64,000 nucleotides of DNA from DASVTR01 sp036382855 (GTDB taxonomy: Bacteria; Acidobacteriota; Blastocatellia; Pyrinomonadales; Pyrinomonadaceae), in contig DASVPO010000012.1 in the NCBI GenBank assembly GCA_036382855.1, positions 248,001 to 312,000 of the forward strand, in the 5' to 3' direction. Each line of letters starts with the position of its first letter. Position 1 is the first letter of the stretch. Under the pieces are notes generated by a model. The model was not told where the DNA came from. It did not search any database and saw only the letters and a list, made by a program, of their open reading frames with translations. The translations under genes were made by a program, and so were the position numbers. Shown here piece by piece: positions 42,280-50,896 of the stretch.

Positions 42280-43851
42280 TCAGGCGTACGTTAACTCTTG
42301 TTTCTCCACCGCCTGCGCGAGGCCGGACATGCCGGAATTGATGATGTCTTCGGAGAGATTCCCGCTCTTGTCCGTCACCATCACGGGCTGAAAATATTTC
42401 TCGAAGCGCGACTCGACACGGAAGGCCGGCGTGTAAACGCTGTCGAGCGGCTCTGTCGTGCTGATGTACGTGCGCGGCCGCTCCTTACGTCGCCCCGCTC
42501 TCTTAAAACCGTTCATCAGGTTAGGAACGCAGAGCAGCCCTGCATTGCCGAGCGCCAGCGCCAACTGCACGGAATCAAGCGACGCACGATAGCGCCTCGC
42601 GAAGCCAAGCGAGTGGCGCAGTACGCGCCGACGATAACCGCGAAGGCTCTGCACATCGCGCAGGAATTTTATCACCTCGTCAAGAGGGTCTTCGGGCTGC
42701 ATCATCACGGTCAGCCCGTCCATATCGCGCAGCTTCGTTTCCGGGAAGATTGCCTTGCGCGCCGCACACTCGTGGAAATAGGGCGTGCCGAGCAGAGGGA
42801 TTGACATCGTGATGAAACTCGGCAGAGTGATGTCGGGTGTGCCTGTAATGAACTCAAGCTCGCGGCGTAAATCTGCGACGCGACGCGAGGTGGCATCAAC
42901 GATTAAGCCGTAGATGAAGACCACGCCCGCGCGCAGGCAATCGCTAATCATCTTCACCTGCGGGGCCGTCGTATTCTGTAGCTTGTTGAAGCTGCGCAGC
43001 CAGGTGTCGTCGAAGGATTCGACGCCGCTAAAGAGAACCTTGCATCCGGCATCGCGCACTCTCGTTAAATTTTCCGTCTTATGGAAAAAGTCGTTGGTGA
43101 CGAGAGCGCCCCAGCCTTTCAAATGTCCGGCACGCTGCAATTCGCCAACCATCTCGACGCGCCTGTAAAAGTGCTGGCGGTCGCTGCCGTAGAAATTGTT
43201 GTCAATAAAGAGCGCATACTTGCTCTTCACTGCCAGCAGTTGCTTGCGCACGTAGTCCAGCTCATACGTCTTATAGCTGCGGCCCTCGCCCGTCAGCGCG
43301 CAGAACGAGCAGTGGAAATTGCAATAGCGTGTTGATTCGATGTGGGCCAACCAGCTTATCCAGTAGGCCAGATCGAATCTAGGCAGCATCTCCGCGGCCA
43401 CAAACTCCGGCCCGAAGGCGTCCGTGATAATGTCCGTCAGTTGTTCTATGTCGCCCGTGCAGCAGTAGTCGAAGAATTTTCGTGCCAGCAGCGGCAGCAC
43501 GCGAACGGGCGGCCCTCCTGCGACGACGATGACGCGCGGATTCTTCGTTCGCGCGTAGGCCGCAAGATGCAGCATGCGGTCGAAGGAATTGGTGAGACCC
43601 GTCATCACCAGCATGTCGGGCCATGAGAGCAGCGTCTCGTCTTCCAGCGGGCCGCTGTAAAGCTCCGTGTAGACGCGAACATCGCACAACTCCTGCGAGA
43701 ACGCACCGGCCAGATAAACCGGCCCCATCGCCTGTGGAAGCTTGGTCGTGCGACGCAGAGGACGCCGCGTATCATCGAAGTAGCAGTTGACGACAAGCAC
43801 GCGCTTGCGAGCAGAAGGCCGTCTTTTTTCGTTGGGATTTATGTCTTTCAT
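42280..43851 (-). CDS. B12-binding-like/radical SAM protein, 523 aa
   Basis: The N-terminal 150 residues resemble a cobalamin-binding Rossmann domain (RKRVLVVNCYFDD ... MLVMTGLTNSF ... VIVVAGGPPVRVLPLL) but lack the DxHxxG motif that supplies the cobalt ligand in other families. The radical SAM cluster is CNFHCSFC (177-184) in HIESTRYCNFH. YALFIDNNFYG, GWGALVTNDFF and KVLFSGVESFDDTWL are the usual barrel strands. The start is the ATG at 43851, with AAAGGAG upstream; the frame is open farther to 43962. Class B-like proteins of this kind do methylations and ring or lipid chemistry; no substrate can be named. It converges on the acyl-CoA ligase gene. Confidence 0.82.
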   Translation of the reverse strand: MKDINPNEKRRPSARKRVLVVNCYFDDTRRPLRRTTKLPQAMGPVYLAGAFSQELCDVRVYTELYSGPLEDETLLSWPDMLVMTGLTNSFDRMLHLAAYARTKNPRVIVVAGGPPVRVLPLLARKFFDYCCTGDIEQLTDIITDAFGPEFVAAEMLPRFDLAYWISWLAHIESTRYCNFHCSFCALTGEGRSYKTYELDYVRKQLLAVKSKYALFIDNNFYGSDRQHFYRRVEMVGELQRAGHLKGWGALVTNDFFHKTENLTRVRDAGCKVLFSGVESFDDTWLRSFNKLQNTTAPQVKMISDCLRAGVVFIYGLIVDATSRRVADLRRELEFITGTPDITLPSFITMSIPLLGTPYFHECAARKAIFPETKLRDMDGLTVMMQPEDPLDEVIKFLRDVQSLRGYRRRVLRHSLGFARRYRASLDSVQLALALGNAGLLCVPNLMNGFKRAGRRKERPRTYISTTEPLDSVYTPAFRVESRFEKYFQPVMVTDKSGNLSEDIINSGMSGLAQAVEKQELTYA

Positions 43852-44309
43852 GTCTCTCCTTTCCAGTGGGCATGAGGACGAAGAGCGAGGTTGTAAACTT
43901 ACGGAGTCAGCCGCAGAGAGAAGGCACTGAAGCAGACGTATGGAACGCTGAATGACAGGCAAGCTGCCTTTGGTTCATCATTCATTGTTCCTCCTTCCTG
44001 CTTGGTTCTCCGTGCCTGCGACCGGCAGGTTTTGAGATGAGTGTTTGTAGAGGAGCAGCACTACATTGGCAACGTCTGTGACCACCACAGATGGACAGGT
44101 TAAGGATAGCCGCGCTCGAAACAGGTGAAGCGTAGGCCGATTAACGAATCCTGTCAATAAGAATCTCAGCCCCTCGCCATAATTCTCGCTGCGCGAGTAG
44201 CTTAAGAAAACTGCCTGTTGAGATGTACTTTTCCGAGCGCGCGCCGGTTTATGTCATAATCCGCCGACGCTCCTTCAACTTCGCGCGGAAGCATTGCTCT
44301 TCTCGGAAC
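43852..44309. other. 458-bp divergent intergenic region
   Basis: It lies between a minus-strand radical SAM gene and a plus-strand membrane protein gene and includes repeat copy C. Both promoters should lie here, but I could not identify convincing boxes. No gene is apparent between the repeat and 44220. Confidence 0.45.
43943..43990. repeat. Palindromic intergenic repeat, copy C
   Basis: An imperfect 13-bp inverted repeat (GAACGCTGAATGA at 43943-43955; complement-like 43978-43990, 11 of 13). The centre GGCAAGCTGCCTTTGGTTCA resembles the centres of copies A and B in the same orientation. It is more degraded than the other two. Confidence 0.6.
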
Positions 44310-46136
44310 ATGCAGACACGGCTGCGCTGGCGCTTGGGCATCTACGCATCTCTGTTAATGATGATGCTGGCGGCTTACCCGCAAGGCAGGGTGTGGCTCG
44401 CGCGCGGGTTTGAACAGCCCGCCTCCGCAGCCTTCTTCTCCGAAGACGAAGCTGCCTACTGTGCCTACGTTAACGCGTTGATAGACGCGCGACCGCGCCG
44501 CAGCGACCCCTATACGGGACGCGACGACCGCCCCGGTCAAAAGCAACCCGAATCCCTCTTCTCCATACAGTTCATTCCACCCTACGCGCTGGCCTTTGCG
44601 GCGCGAGTATTGTCCCTGAGCGCACCCACCATCTTTTTCGTGCTGACATGCCTTGCAGCTTTCGCGTCATCGCTGGCCGTCTTCCGTCTCGTTCAACTAA
44701 TGACCGGCGATGAACAACTCGCAGCGGCAGCCGTTTTCTTTATCCTCTGTCTGGGAACTTTCTCAATCGTCTATGGCCCTGTACGCCTGCTCTCCGGGCT
44801 GGACACGACTTACAACTTCAGCCACCTTCCCTTTCTGCGCCGCTACCAACCGGCCGCGCCCTTCGCTCTACTATTCATCCTCTGCGCTCTGGTGTGGCGC
44901 GCATTGACGGCCGCGACTAACGCTGCGGCATTGCGTTCGGCGCTGCTCGCGGGAGTAGTGTTCGCGGCGCTCGTTTTCTCCTACTTCTATTTGTGGACGG
45001 CTGCTGCCGCGTGGCTCGTTTGCGTTGGCATGCTGTGGCTACTCCTGCGTCCCTCCGATTTTAGGCGAGGCATCCACGCGCTGCTCCTCATGGGCGCGCT
45101 CGCGCTCCTCTCGCTCTTGCCATACTTCTACATGGTCGCGCAAAGAGCGCCGACAATGGACTCCATGCAACTGCTGGCACTCTCACGCGCGCCGGACTTC
45201 TCTCGCTCGTCCGTGCGTCTGGGCATCGTTCTCATTCTCGTGCTGCTCTACGGGATGTGGCGCGGACGCATCACGCCGAAAAACCACGCGACACTCTTTG
45301 CGCTCTCGTTTGCGCTCGCGCCGCTCCTGATTTTCAACCAGCAGATCATCACAGGCCGCTCGCTGCAACCACTGCACTACGAAATGTACGTCACAAAATA
45401 CCTGACGCTGATTTCCCTGTTGCTGACCGTCGTGCTCTTCCGTCGCGGGCCGCGCGAGGATGCAGCCACGAAGTTTTCCACGCGCATGCTCGTCATCGTC
45501 ACCGTCGTCTCCTCCGGCTGGGGAATAGTTGAAACGACAATCGCGACCAACAGGAATCTACAGGCGACGCTCGGACGCGACGAAGCGAGACACGTCGCCT
45601 CACGCTTCAACGAAATCTCCCGCGCAGCATCGCCTCAACCCGACACGCGCTCGCTCGTTCTCTACACCAACATCGCTCACGCCGACAGCGCTCCGGCCTA
45701 TGCTCCGCAGCCCGTGCTCTGGTCTCCGCACACTCCTGCCTTCTCCGGCGTTGACCGTGCAGAGAACAAAGAGCGTATCTACCTGTTGCTCTACTTCACA
45801 GGGTTTGACGAGAAGATTGTTGACGAGCAGAATCTTGACAGGCTCGACTATCAAAAGCAGTTTCTACTGCGCTCGCTCGTCGGTTGGGGACACAGCAACG
45901 CCGCATGGACAATCAACTGGCGACCCACTACGCCCGGAGAGATTCGTGCCGAGCTACAAAGCTACTCGGCTTATCGCTCGCGTTTCAACCGCGACGTGGC
46001 CGCACGCCTGCCCTTAAGCTACGTCGTCACGACCGCCGTCGAAGGAGTTGATTTTTCCAACCTTGACCGCTGGTACGAGCGCGATGCGGGCGAAACGATT
46101 GGCAAGTTTATCCTTTACCGTGTGAGGCTCAGATAA
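44310..46136 (+). CDS. Polytopic membrane protein, GT-C-like layout, 608 aa
   Basis: The protein has one N-terminal hydrophobic helix (LGIYASLLMMMLAAY), an outside loop with acidic residues (FFSEDEAAYCAYVNALIDAR) and about nine further hydrophobic helices to residue 380, then a soluble C-terminal part. A large acidic first loop is typical of GT-C glycosyltransferases that use lipid-phosphate sugars, but no family was recognised. The ATG at 44310 is favoured over a longer frame start at 44223 because it places the first helix near the N-terminus; the ribosome site (CGGAAC) is weak. The gene is alone, between a divergent radical SAM gene and a convergent P-loop gene. Function unknown. Confidence 0.7.
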   Translation: MQTRLRWRLGIYASLLMMMLAAYPQGRVWLARGFEQPASAAFFSEDEAAYCAYVNALIDARPRRSDPYTGRDDRPGQKQPESLFSIQFIPPYALAFAARVLSLSAPTIFFVLTCLAAFASSLAVFRLVQLMTGDEQLAAAAVFFILCLGTFSIVYGPVRLLSGLDTTYNFSHLPFLRRYQPAAPFALLFILCALVWRALTAATNAAALRSALLAGVVFAALVFSYFYLWTAAAAWLVCVGMLWLLLRPSDFRRGIHALLLMGALALLSLLPYFYMVAQRAPTMDSMQLLALSRAPDFSRSSVRLGIVLILVLLYGMWRGRITPKNHATLFALSFALAPLLIFNQQIITGRSLQPLHYEMYVTKYLTLISLLLTVVLFRRGPREDAATKFSTRMLVIVTVVSSGWGIVETTIATNRNLQATLGRDEARHVASRFNEISRAASPQPDTRSLVLYTNIAHADSAPAYAPQPVLWSPHTPAFSGVDRAENKERIYLLLYFTGFDEKIVDEQNLDRLDYQKQFLLRSLVGWGHSNAAWTINWRPTTPGEIRAELQSYSAYRSRFNRDVAARLPLSYVVTTAVEGVDFSNLDRWYERDAGETIGKFILYRVRLR

Positions 46137-46208
46137 CGAATCGAGCGCGGAGCGTGCAGAAGCGAAAGAGCAGAACAGAAGCCCTGTGAACTTATGCCAG
46201 CATGTTTC

Positions 46209-46835
46209 TCATTGACGTTGAACGGCGCGCAGGCGTTCGATGAGTTGCGGAAGTTGCGAGCGAGTATAGACGGGTAACCCTTTAACGAGAGCGCTCTCGC
46301 CTGAGTCTTCAAGCCACGAAGCAAACTGAGCGCGTGCTACATCGTCATTCTCGCCGTCATCGAAGAGGTAGAGCGCCGAAGCTTTTTTCATCATGCGGCG
46401 TGCGGAAGATTTAATCTTGCCACCATTCGGACGCGCGCACATCAACATCAAATCCACGTCCAGATAATTGACAAAGCTCGTGCCCTCTATGAAGACGCCG
46501 CTGGCGCGCACGTTTGAGAGCGCCTCCCTGATGCCCTGCTCGACCTGCCCGTCTGTGACGATGGCCCAGTGAACATTCGACGCTCCGGCGTCCCAGTAGC
46601 GCCCGGTATCCTTTCCGGGCGCGTAGGTCTGCGCGCGGCCTGAACGGATGACAGGCTCGCTCTGCAAGAGATGGCTGACGCAGCAGGCGTGCGGGTCTTT
46701 GCCACACGAGCGATAATGCCCGCGCGTCATCTTGATGGCCTCCCAGCCGGGAAACGCGCGCAGCAACTCGCACATGAGGCTGGTCTTTCCGGCATTGGAG
46801 GAAAACCCGCTGATGGCAACGGTCGTCAGTTTCAT
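46209..46835 (-). CDS. Small P-loop NTPase-like protein (MobB-like), 208 aa
   Basis: The N-terminus VAISGFSSNAGKTSLMCELL contains a Walker A loop (GFSSNAGKTS) like those of MobB/small GTP-binding proteins. A Cys-rich stretch follows (SCGKDPHACCVSH), possibly metal binding. The C-terminal part includes GVFIEGTSFVNYLDVDLMLM, like the acidic strand used for magnesium. No GTPase N/TKxD motif is obvious. It might handle a cofactor such as molybdopterin guanine dinucleotide, but no molybdenum gene is near. It is convergent with the membrane protein gene and 50 bp from the next minus-strand gene. Family placement uncertain. Confidence 0.6.
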   Translation of the reverse strand: MKLTTVAISGFSSNAGKTSLMCELLRAFPGWEAIKMTRGHYRSCGKDPHACCVSHLLQSEPVIRSGRAQTYAPGKDTGRYWDAGASNVHWAIVTDGQVEQGIREALSNVRASGVFIEGTSFVNYLDVDLMLMCARPNGGKIKSSARRMMKKASALYLFDDGENDDVARAQFASWLEDSGESALVKGLPVYTRSQLPQLIERLRAVQRQ

Positions 46836-46885
46836 CTTCGCACGCCGATTTTTCCTACGCCTAAATTTCGCACCAACATCAATCC

Positions 46886-47533
46886 TTAGCTTGCAGCAAG
46901 TTGTGCCTTCAAGGCTTCGGGCAATTCGTTCATCTTCAGGACTTCACACTCCGGCGAGCCTTCAGGAAAGAGGTCGTCCAACATGAAGTCTAACTTTTCG
47001 ACGGAAACAGGCGGGCCTTCGTTTCTCATGGCCCAGATGTTTTTCGTTTCGCGTTCACGCTCAATTTTCATACGGCGGGCTGGAAATCCGACCAACTCCG
47101 AATCTTCCCGGCCGCTCGTTTCCAGATAAACAAACTCATCTCCGCTCGTCCGCAACAGGTACGACATGCTACAGCAAGAACATTCGTCGAGCATCCATGC
47201 GCGGCCAACTTCTACGTCCATCGTCTCTATGATGCTCGCTTCAAGCCGCACACGCTCACGCTCGTAAAAATCCCGCTCGCCCTGCTTCACTTTGAACGAC
47301 GCATAAACGGCGACGGTAAAGCCTATGACAAGCCCCGTCATCACAGCGGCATCTTCTGACAGGCGCAGCACTGCACGCAACAACCCCGCGAGCACACCCG
47401 CCATCATCATCGGCAGCAACAGATACCACCCGCCGTAATGCGCGACCAACCCGGCGCTATCGCGCGCGGGCTTCAACTTCTGCAAATACTCCTGCTTCTC
47501 AAACTCGAAAACAGGCCGCTCTGTAATCTTCAT
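46886..47533 (-). CDS. Hypothetical membrane protein with two helices, 215 aa
   Basis: Two adjacent hydrophobic helices (YLLLPMMMAGVLAGLLRAVL and TGLVIGFTVAVYASFKV) are followed by a soluble part with a Cys motif (DECSCCSMSYLL) and charged strands. No domain was recognised. The start is ambiguous: ATGs at 47542 and 47533 are both in frame; the second is favoured because GAGAG lies about 9 bases upstream. It is divergent from the small gene at 47692, and a P-loop gene follows 50 bp downstream on the same strand. Function unknown. Confidence 0.6.
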   Translation of the reverse strand: MKITERPVFEFEKQEYLQKLKPARDSAGLVAHYGGWYLLLPMMMAGVLAGLLRAVLRLSEDAAVMTGLVIGFTVAVYASFKVKQGERDFYERERVRLEASIIETMDVEVGRAWMLDECSCCSMSYLLRTSGDEFVYLETSGREDSELVGFPARRMKIERERETKNIWAMRNEGPPVSVEKLDFMLDDLFPEGSPECEVLKMNELPEALKAQLAAS

Positions 47534-47691
47534 CGTCAACATCTCTCAAGCGTTGAGCAAATTCGCCCGACACTTATCATCCTACACTCGCGCACAGTAG
47601 AATTAAAAGCTCACGCCAAGTTTACTCGCGTGAGAAATCGCCGAGCTTTCCGGCGTTTGCGGTTCGATGATAAAGTAGTGCCCCGGCGAGG

Positions 47692-48063
47692 ATGTCCGCA
47701 TATCTGATGACGACTGAGCAAGATAAAGAGCAAGCTGAAACTACCGGGCGTATTTGCCGCGTGTTGGAGGAGCACGCGCCGGATGCGCTCGGCAGCGCAA
47801 ACGCCGGAGAGGTCGCGCGACAATGGATTGAGGCCGGATTCGACGACCCTGAGGAAGTAGAAGGCTGGCTGCGCGCCAGATGCTTTGCGCCCAATCGTGC
47901 GCAGGCTCTCGAAGCGGCAGGCTTCACTCCCGAACAGGCAGCGCTGCGCACAACAGCAGGCACGGCCGACTATGAAGACACAATCGCTTTCAAGCTCAAC
48001 CACAACGACCTGAGCCTCAACGAAGCACGACGCATCATCACCAGCGCCTTCTGGGATTCCTGA
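47692..48063 (+). CDS. Hypothetical small acidic helical protein, 123 aa
   Basis: No family recognised. The sequence is rich in Ala, Glu and Asp and looks wholly helical and soluble (VARQWIEAGFDDPEEVEGWL, RAQALEAAGFTPEQAALRTT). The repeated form AGFDDPEEV / AGFTPEQAA suggests two similar helix-turn units that may bind protein. The ATG at 47692 or the one at 47707 may be the start; neither has a clear ribosome site. It is divergent from a membrane protein gene and convergent with queE. It could be a real small gene, as the composition is protein-like over its full length. Confidence 0.6.
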   Translation: MSAYLMTTEQDKEQAETTGRICRVLEEHAPDALGSANAGEVARQWIEAGFDDPEEVEGWLRARCFAPNRAQALEAAGFTPEQAALRTTAGTADYEDTIAFKLNHNDLSLNEARRIITSAFWDS

Positions 48064-48111
48064 CGAATTTCAGCAAATCAACAGTTGTAGGAAAGCAATA
48101 ACTGCTACTGC

Positions 48112-48753
48112 TCAGGGAATGCCGAGCAGCTTATGTGTCTGTAGGCTGAGCCTCCATTGCGGATGCTTTAGGCAGTAGGCGACAGCGAGTTGAGTATTCA
48201 TGTCTCGCTGTGGGCCATCCATCGGTTGCAGGAAAAAGTGCTGGAAGTCCAGTTGCTCGTAAAGCTGCGGCTCAGCGCCCGGCTGAGGGAAAACCAGTTT
48301 CAATTCGTGCCCGCTGCGTAGGACGAGTTCTGCTCCGGCTTTAGGGCTGACGCAAATCCAGTCAATGCCCTGTGGCGCAGGGCGCGTGCCGTTGGTTTCG
48401 ACGGCAATCTCGAAGCCCGCGTCGTGAAATGCAGAGACGAGTGCTGCGTCAAGCTGAAGAAGCGGCTCGCCGCCCGTGCAGACGACGAGCGGGCGCACCG
48501 TTGACGAGCGCGGCGTGGGCCATGACGCACGAACAGCCTGCGCGACATCAAGAGCCTTTGTGAAGCGACCTCCGCCCGTGCCATCCGTCCCGACAAAATC
48601 CGTATCGCAGAATTGACAGACGGCGCTCGCACGCTCATCCTCATGCCCGCTCCACAAGTTGCACCCTGCAAAACGACAGAAGACAGCCGCGCGCCCAGTG
48701 TTTGCTCCTTCGCCTTGCAGAGTATAAAAAATTTCTTTGACGCTGTAGCTCAT
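48112..48753 (-). CDS. queE: 7-carboxy-7-deazaguanine synthase
   Basis: QueE is a radical SAM enzyme that makes CDG, the second step to preQ0 and queuosine. The start MSYSVKEIFYTLQGEGANTG is diagnostic. The cluster motif is the QueE-type C-x14-C-x2-C (Cys31, Cys46, Cys49) rather than the standard C-x3-C-x2-C. VVCTGGEPLLQLD, FEIAVETNGT and WICVSPKAGAEL complete the site. The ATG overlaps the end of queC by four bases (ATGA), so the two are translationally coupled. The 213-aa length is normal. No queD, folE or queF was found in the window. Confidence 0.95.
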   Translation of the reverse strand: MSYSVKEIFYTLQGEGANTGRAAVFCRFAGCNLWSGHEDERASAVCQFCDTDFVGTDGTGGGRFTKALDVAQAVRASWPTPRSSTVRPLVVCTGGEPLLQLDAALVSAFHDAGFEIAVETNGTRPAPQGIDWICVSPKAGAELVLRSGHELKLVFPQPGAEPQLYEQLDFQHFFLQPMDGPQRDMNTQLAVAYCLKHPQWRLSLQTHKLLGIP

Positions 48754-49469
48754 ACGCTCGGAGCGCTTCTGTAATGAACAGGGTCAACGATGTCGTTCTC
48801 AGCGAACCCTTTGAGCCTCAACTGGCACGCGTCACACTCGCCGCAAGCCTCACCCTTCGCGCCCGGGTCGTAGCAGGTGACGGTCAATGAATAATCAACG
48901 CCGAGTTCGATTCCCTTCCTGATAATCAACGCCTTCGAAAGATTTATCAGCGGCGTGTGAATCTTCAAACGCTGTTGTCCCTCCACACCCGCGCGTGTCG
49001 CAAGCCGCGCCATCTGCTCGTAGGCCGCGATATACTCTGGCCTGCAATCGGGATAGCCGCTGTAGTCGAGCGCGTTGACGCCGATGAAGATGTCTTCGGC
49101 TTCGAGCACTTCCGCCCAACCGAGTGCGAAGGAGAGAAAGATTGTATTGCGCGCCGGAACATAAGTGACAGGAATCTCGCTCGTCATCTCCGCGAGAGCG
49201 CGCCCCTTCGGCACGGCCATCTCGCTCGTCAGAGCCGAGCCGCCAAACTCTCTCAAATCAATCTCCGCGATAACGTGACGGCTAACGCCGAAGAGAGCGC
49301 CGATGCGTCGCGCAGCTTCAATCTCAAGCTCGTGTCGCTGACCGTAGCGAAACGTCAGCGCGTAAGTCTCGTAGCCTTCGCTGCGCGCGATAGCCAGCGT
49401 CGTCGTCGAATCAAGCCCGCCGCTCAAAAGCACGACCGCTCTTTTGTTGTCGTTTAAGCTTTCAGTCAT
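48750..49469 (-). CDS. queC: 7-cyano-7-deazaguanine synthase
   Basis: QueC converts CDG to preQ0 using ATP and ammonia. The PP-loop is VVLLSGGLDSTTTLAIA (13-29). VPARNTIFLSFALGWAE and ALDYSGYPDCRPEYI are family-specific. The C-terminal zinc site is in CYDPGAKGEACGECDAC. The length is typical (239 aa). It overlaps queE downstream by four bases. PreQ0 feeds queuosine in tRNA or, in some bacteria, DNA base changes; nothing here points to the second. Confidence 0.96.
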   Translation of the reverse strand: MTESLNDNKRAVVLLSGGLDSTTTLAIARSEGYETYALTFRYGQRHELEIEAARRIGALFGVSRHVIAEIDLREFGGSALTSEMAVPKGRALAEMTSEIPVTYVPARNTIFLSFALGWAEVLEAEDIFIGVNALDYSGYPDCRPEYIAAYEQMARLATRAGVEGQQRLKIHTPLINLSKALIIRKGIELGVDYSLTVTCYDPGAKGEACGECDACQLRLKGFAENDIVDPVHYRSAPSV

Positions 49470-49569
49470 AGCGACAGCGGTTGATGGCCGGAGAATGCTT
49501 CCGGCCGTTTAAAGAAAAAGTTCAGGCAGCTATGATAGAAGGTTAACGAAATGGAAGCAAAGGAGGGAC

Positions 49570-49603
49570 GCAGCAGAAAGGCTGCTGAAGACCTCTCTGC
49601 TGC
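49570..49603 (-). terminator. Hairpin after the VWA gene
   Basis: A 12-bp stem (49570-49581 with 49592-49603; one G-U pair when transcribed from the minus strand) with a 10-nt loop, 15 bases after the stop. The following bases are T-poor, so termination may be weak. Confidence 0.5.
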
Positions 49604-49617
49604 TGTAAGAAGCGTAC

Positions 49618-50883
49618 TTAACTCAGCTTCTGGCTGCGACGACGCGAGAACATGTCATACATCAGACGCTTGCGATTCATCTTGGCCGATGCAGGATTGA
49701 GTATTTCCGAGTCATACTCTTCGAGTACGGCCATCTCCTGCCGCACGTCATCATCGCTCGCCACCGGCGCGAAGGCAGCCGTGCTCGCCGCGCGTGCGCA
49801 CGCAAGCACATGCCGCGAACCTGCGTAGTCTCCGGCATCCATACGGCGCATCGCCTCCGCACGCGCACGCGCGTTCATCAACATCTGCACAGCCTTTGCC
49901 ACTTCGTGCTTGACGGGCAAAGGCTCTACGGCTTCCTCCGGCGCGAATTCGATTTCCAGCGCGTGCTTGACGACTTCCGCCGAACGCATCTCCTGCGGAG
50001 TGTATCCCAGACGCAAATCGAGCAGCCGCAGACGCGTGCCAGCACTTTGCGCCGGAACGCGCAACTGCACGACAACATCGAGGGGAGCGCCCGACTGTAA
50101 GTTCGGAAGCTTGTAACGGCCCGTCTCGTTCATCTCGAAATCGTTGAGCACGTCGCTCAAGCGCACGCCGTCTGCCGGCACGAGGCCGAGCGTGACCGTG
50201 TGCGCAACCTGCGCTATCAATCCTTCAAGCTCCACACTGAAAAGGCGCTGCATATCATCCGCCGTCTTGACATGCCAGCTATTGCCGCCGCCAGCCTGTG
50301 CCATCGGAATCAATAAATCCTCGTTGAAGTCGTCGCCGATGCCGATGGTCGTCGTGCTCACGCCGCGCTCGGCCAGTCCTTTCGTTTGCGAGACGATGTG
50401 GTCTGTGTTGGTCAAGCCTTCGTTGGCGAGGCCGTCAGTTATCAGTATGACGCGGTTGATAGCGCCATCGGTCAGGTGCTCGCTGACCTGCATGCCGCCG
50501 CGCACCCACGCTTCGTGCAGCGCCGTGGAATTACGCGCATAGACTTCGGAGAGCCGCATCTTCAGCGTCTCCTTGTTCTCCGCGAGTTGGCTGGGAATCA
50601 ACACTTCGATGACGTTGTCAAAGAGGACAACGCTCAAACGGTCAACGGGAAGCAGTTGGTCTATGCAGTAGGCGGTCGCCTCGCGCGCACGCCTCATCTT
50701 CTCGCCTTCCATCGAACCTGAGCGGTCGAGCACAAGGCTCAGATTGAGCTTCGGACGACGACCGACACCTGTGTCAATATTGGGCGGCGTAATACGAACC
50801 AGCACGTCAACGGTCTGGTCGCGCCCGGCAACCAGCCTTGCGCGCTCGGTCAGGAATTCTACTTTCGGTATTGCTTGCGACAT
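49618..50883 (-). CDS. VWA domain protein, 421 aa
   Basis: A von Willebrand A domain covers about 45-225. The metal-ion site is complete: DRSGS (53-57), a Thr in the second loop and ILITDGLANEG. The N-terminal strand region (DQTVDVLVRITPPN) and C-terminal beta part (LVPADGVRLSDVLND onward) form a sandwich as in magnesium-chelatase-like and VIT-like VWA proteins. Residues 330-420 are helical and Arg/Ala-rich. No signal peptide is seen, so it is cytoplasmic. VWA proteins bind partner proteins through magnesium. It follows the MerR gene by 13 bp, so the two are co-transcribed and may act together. Role unknown. Confidence 0.85.
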   Translation of the reverse strand: MSQAIPKVEFLTERARLVAGRDQTVDVLVRITPPNIDTGVGRRPKLNLSLVLDRSGSMEGEKMRRAREATAYCIDQLLPVDRLSVVLFDNVIEVLIPSQLAENKETLKMRLSEVYARNSTALHEAWVRGGMQVSEHLTDGAINRVILITDGLANEGLTNTDHIVSQTKGLAERGVSTTTIGIGDDFNEDLLIPMAQAGGGNSWHVKTADDMQRLFSVELEGLIAQVAHTVTLGLVPADGVRLSDVLNDFEMNETGRYKLPNLQSGAPLDVVVQLRVPAQSAGTRLRLLDLRLGYTPQEMRSAEVVKHALEIEFAPEEAVEPLPVKHEVAKAVQMLMNARARAEAMRRMDAGDYAGSRHVLACARAASTAAFAPVASDDDVRQEMAVLEEYDSEILNPASAKMNRKRLMYDMFSRRRSQKLS

Positions 50884-50896
50884 TATCTTTTACTTC

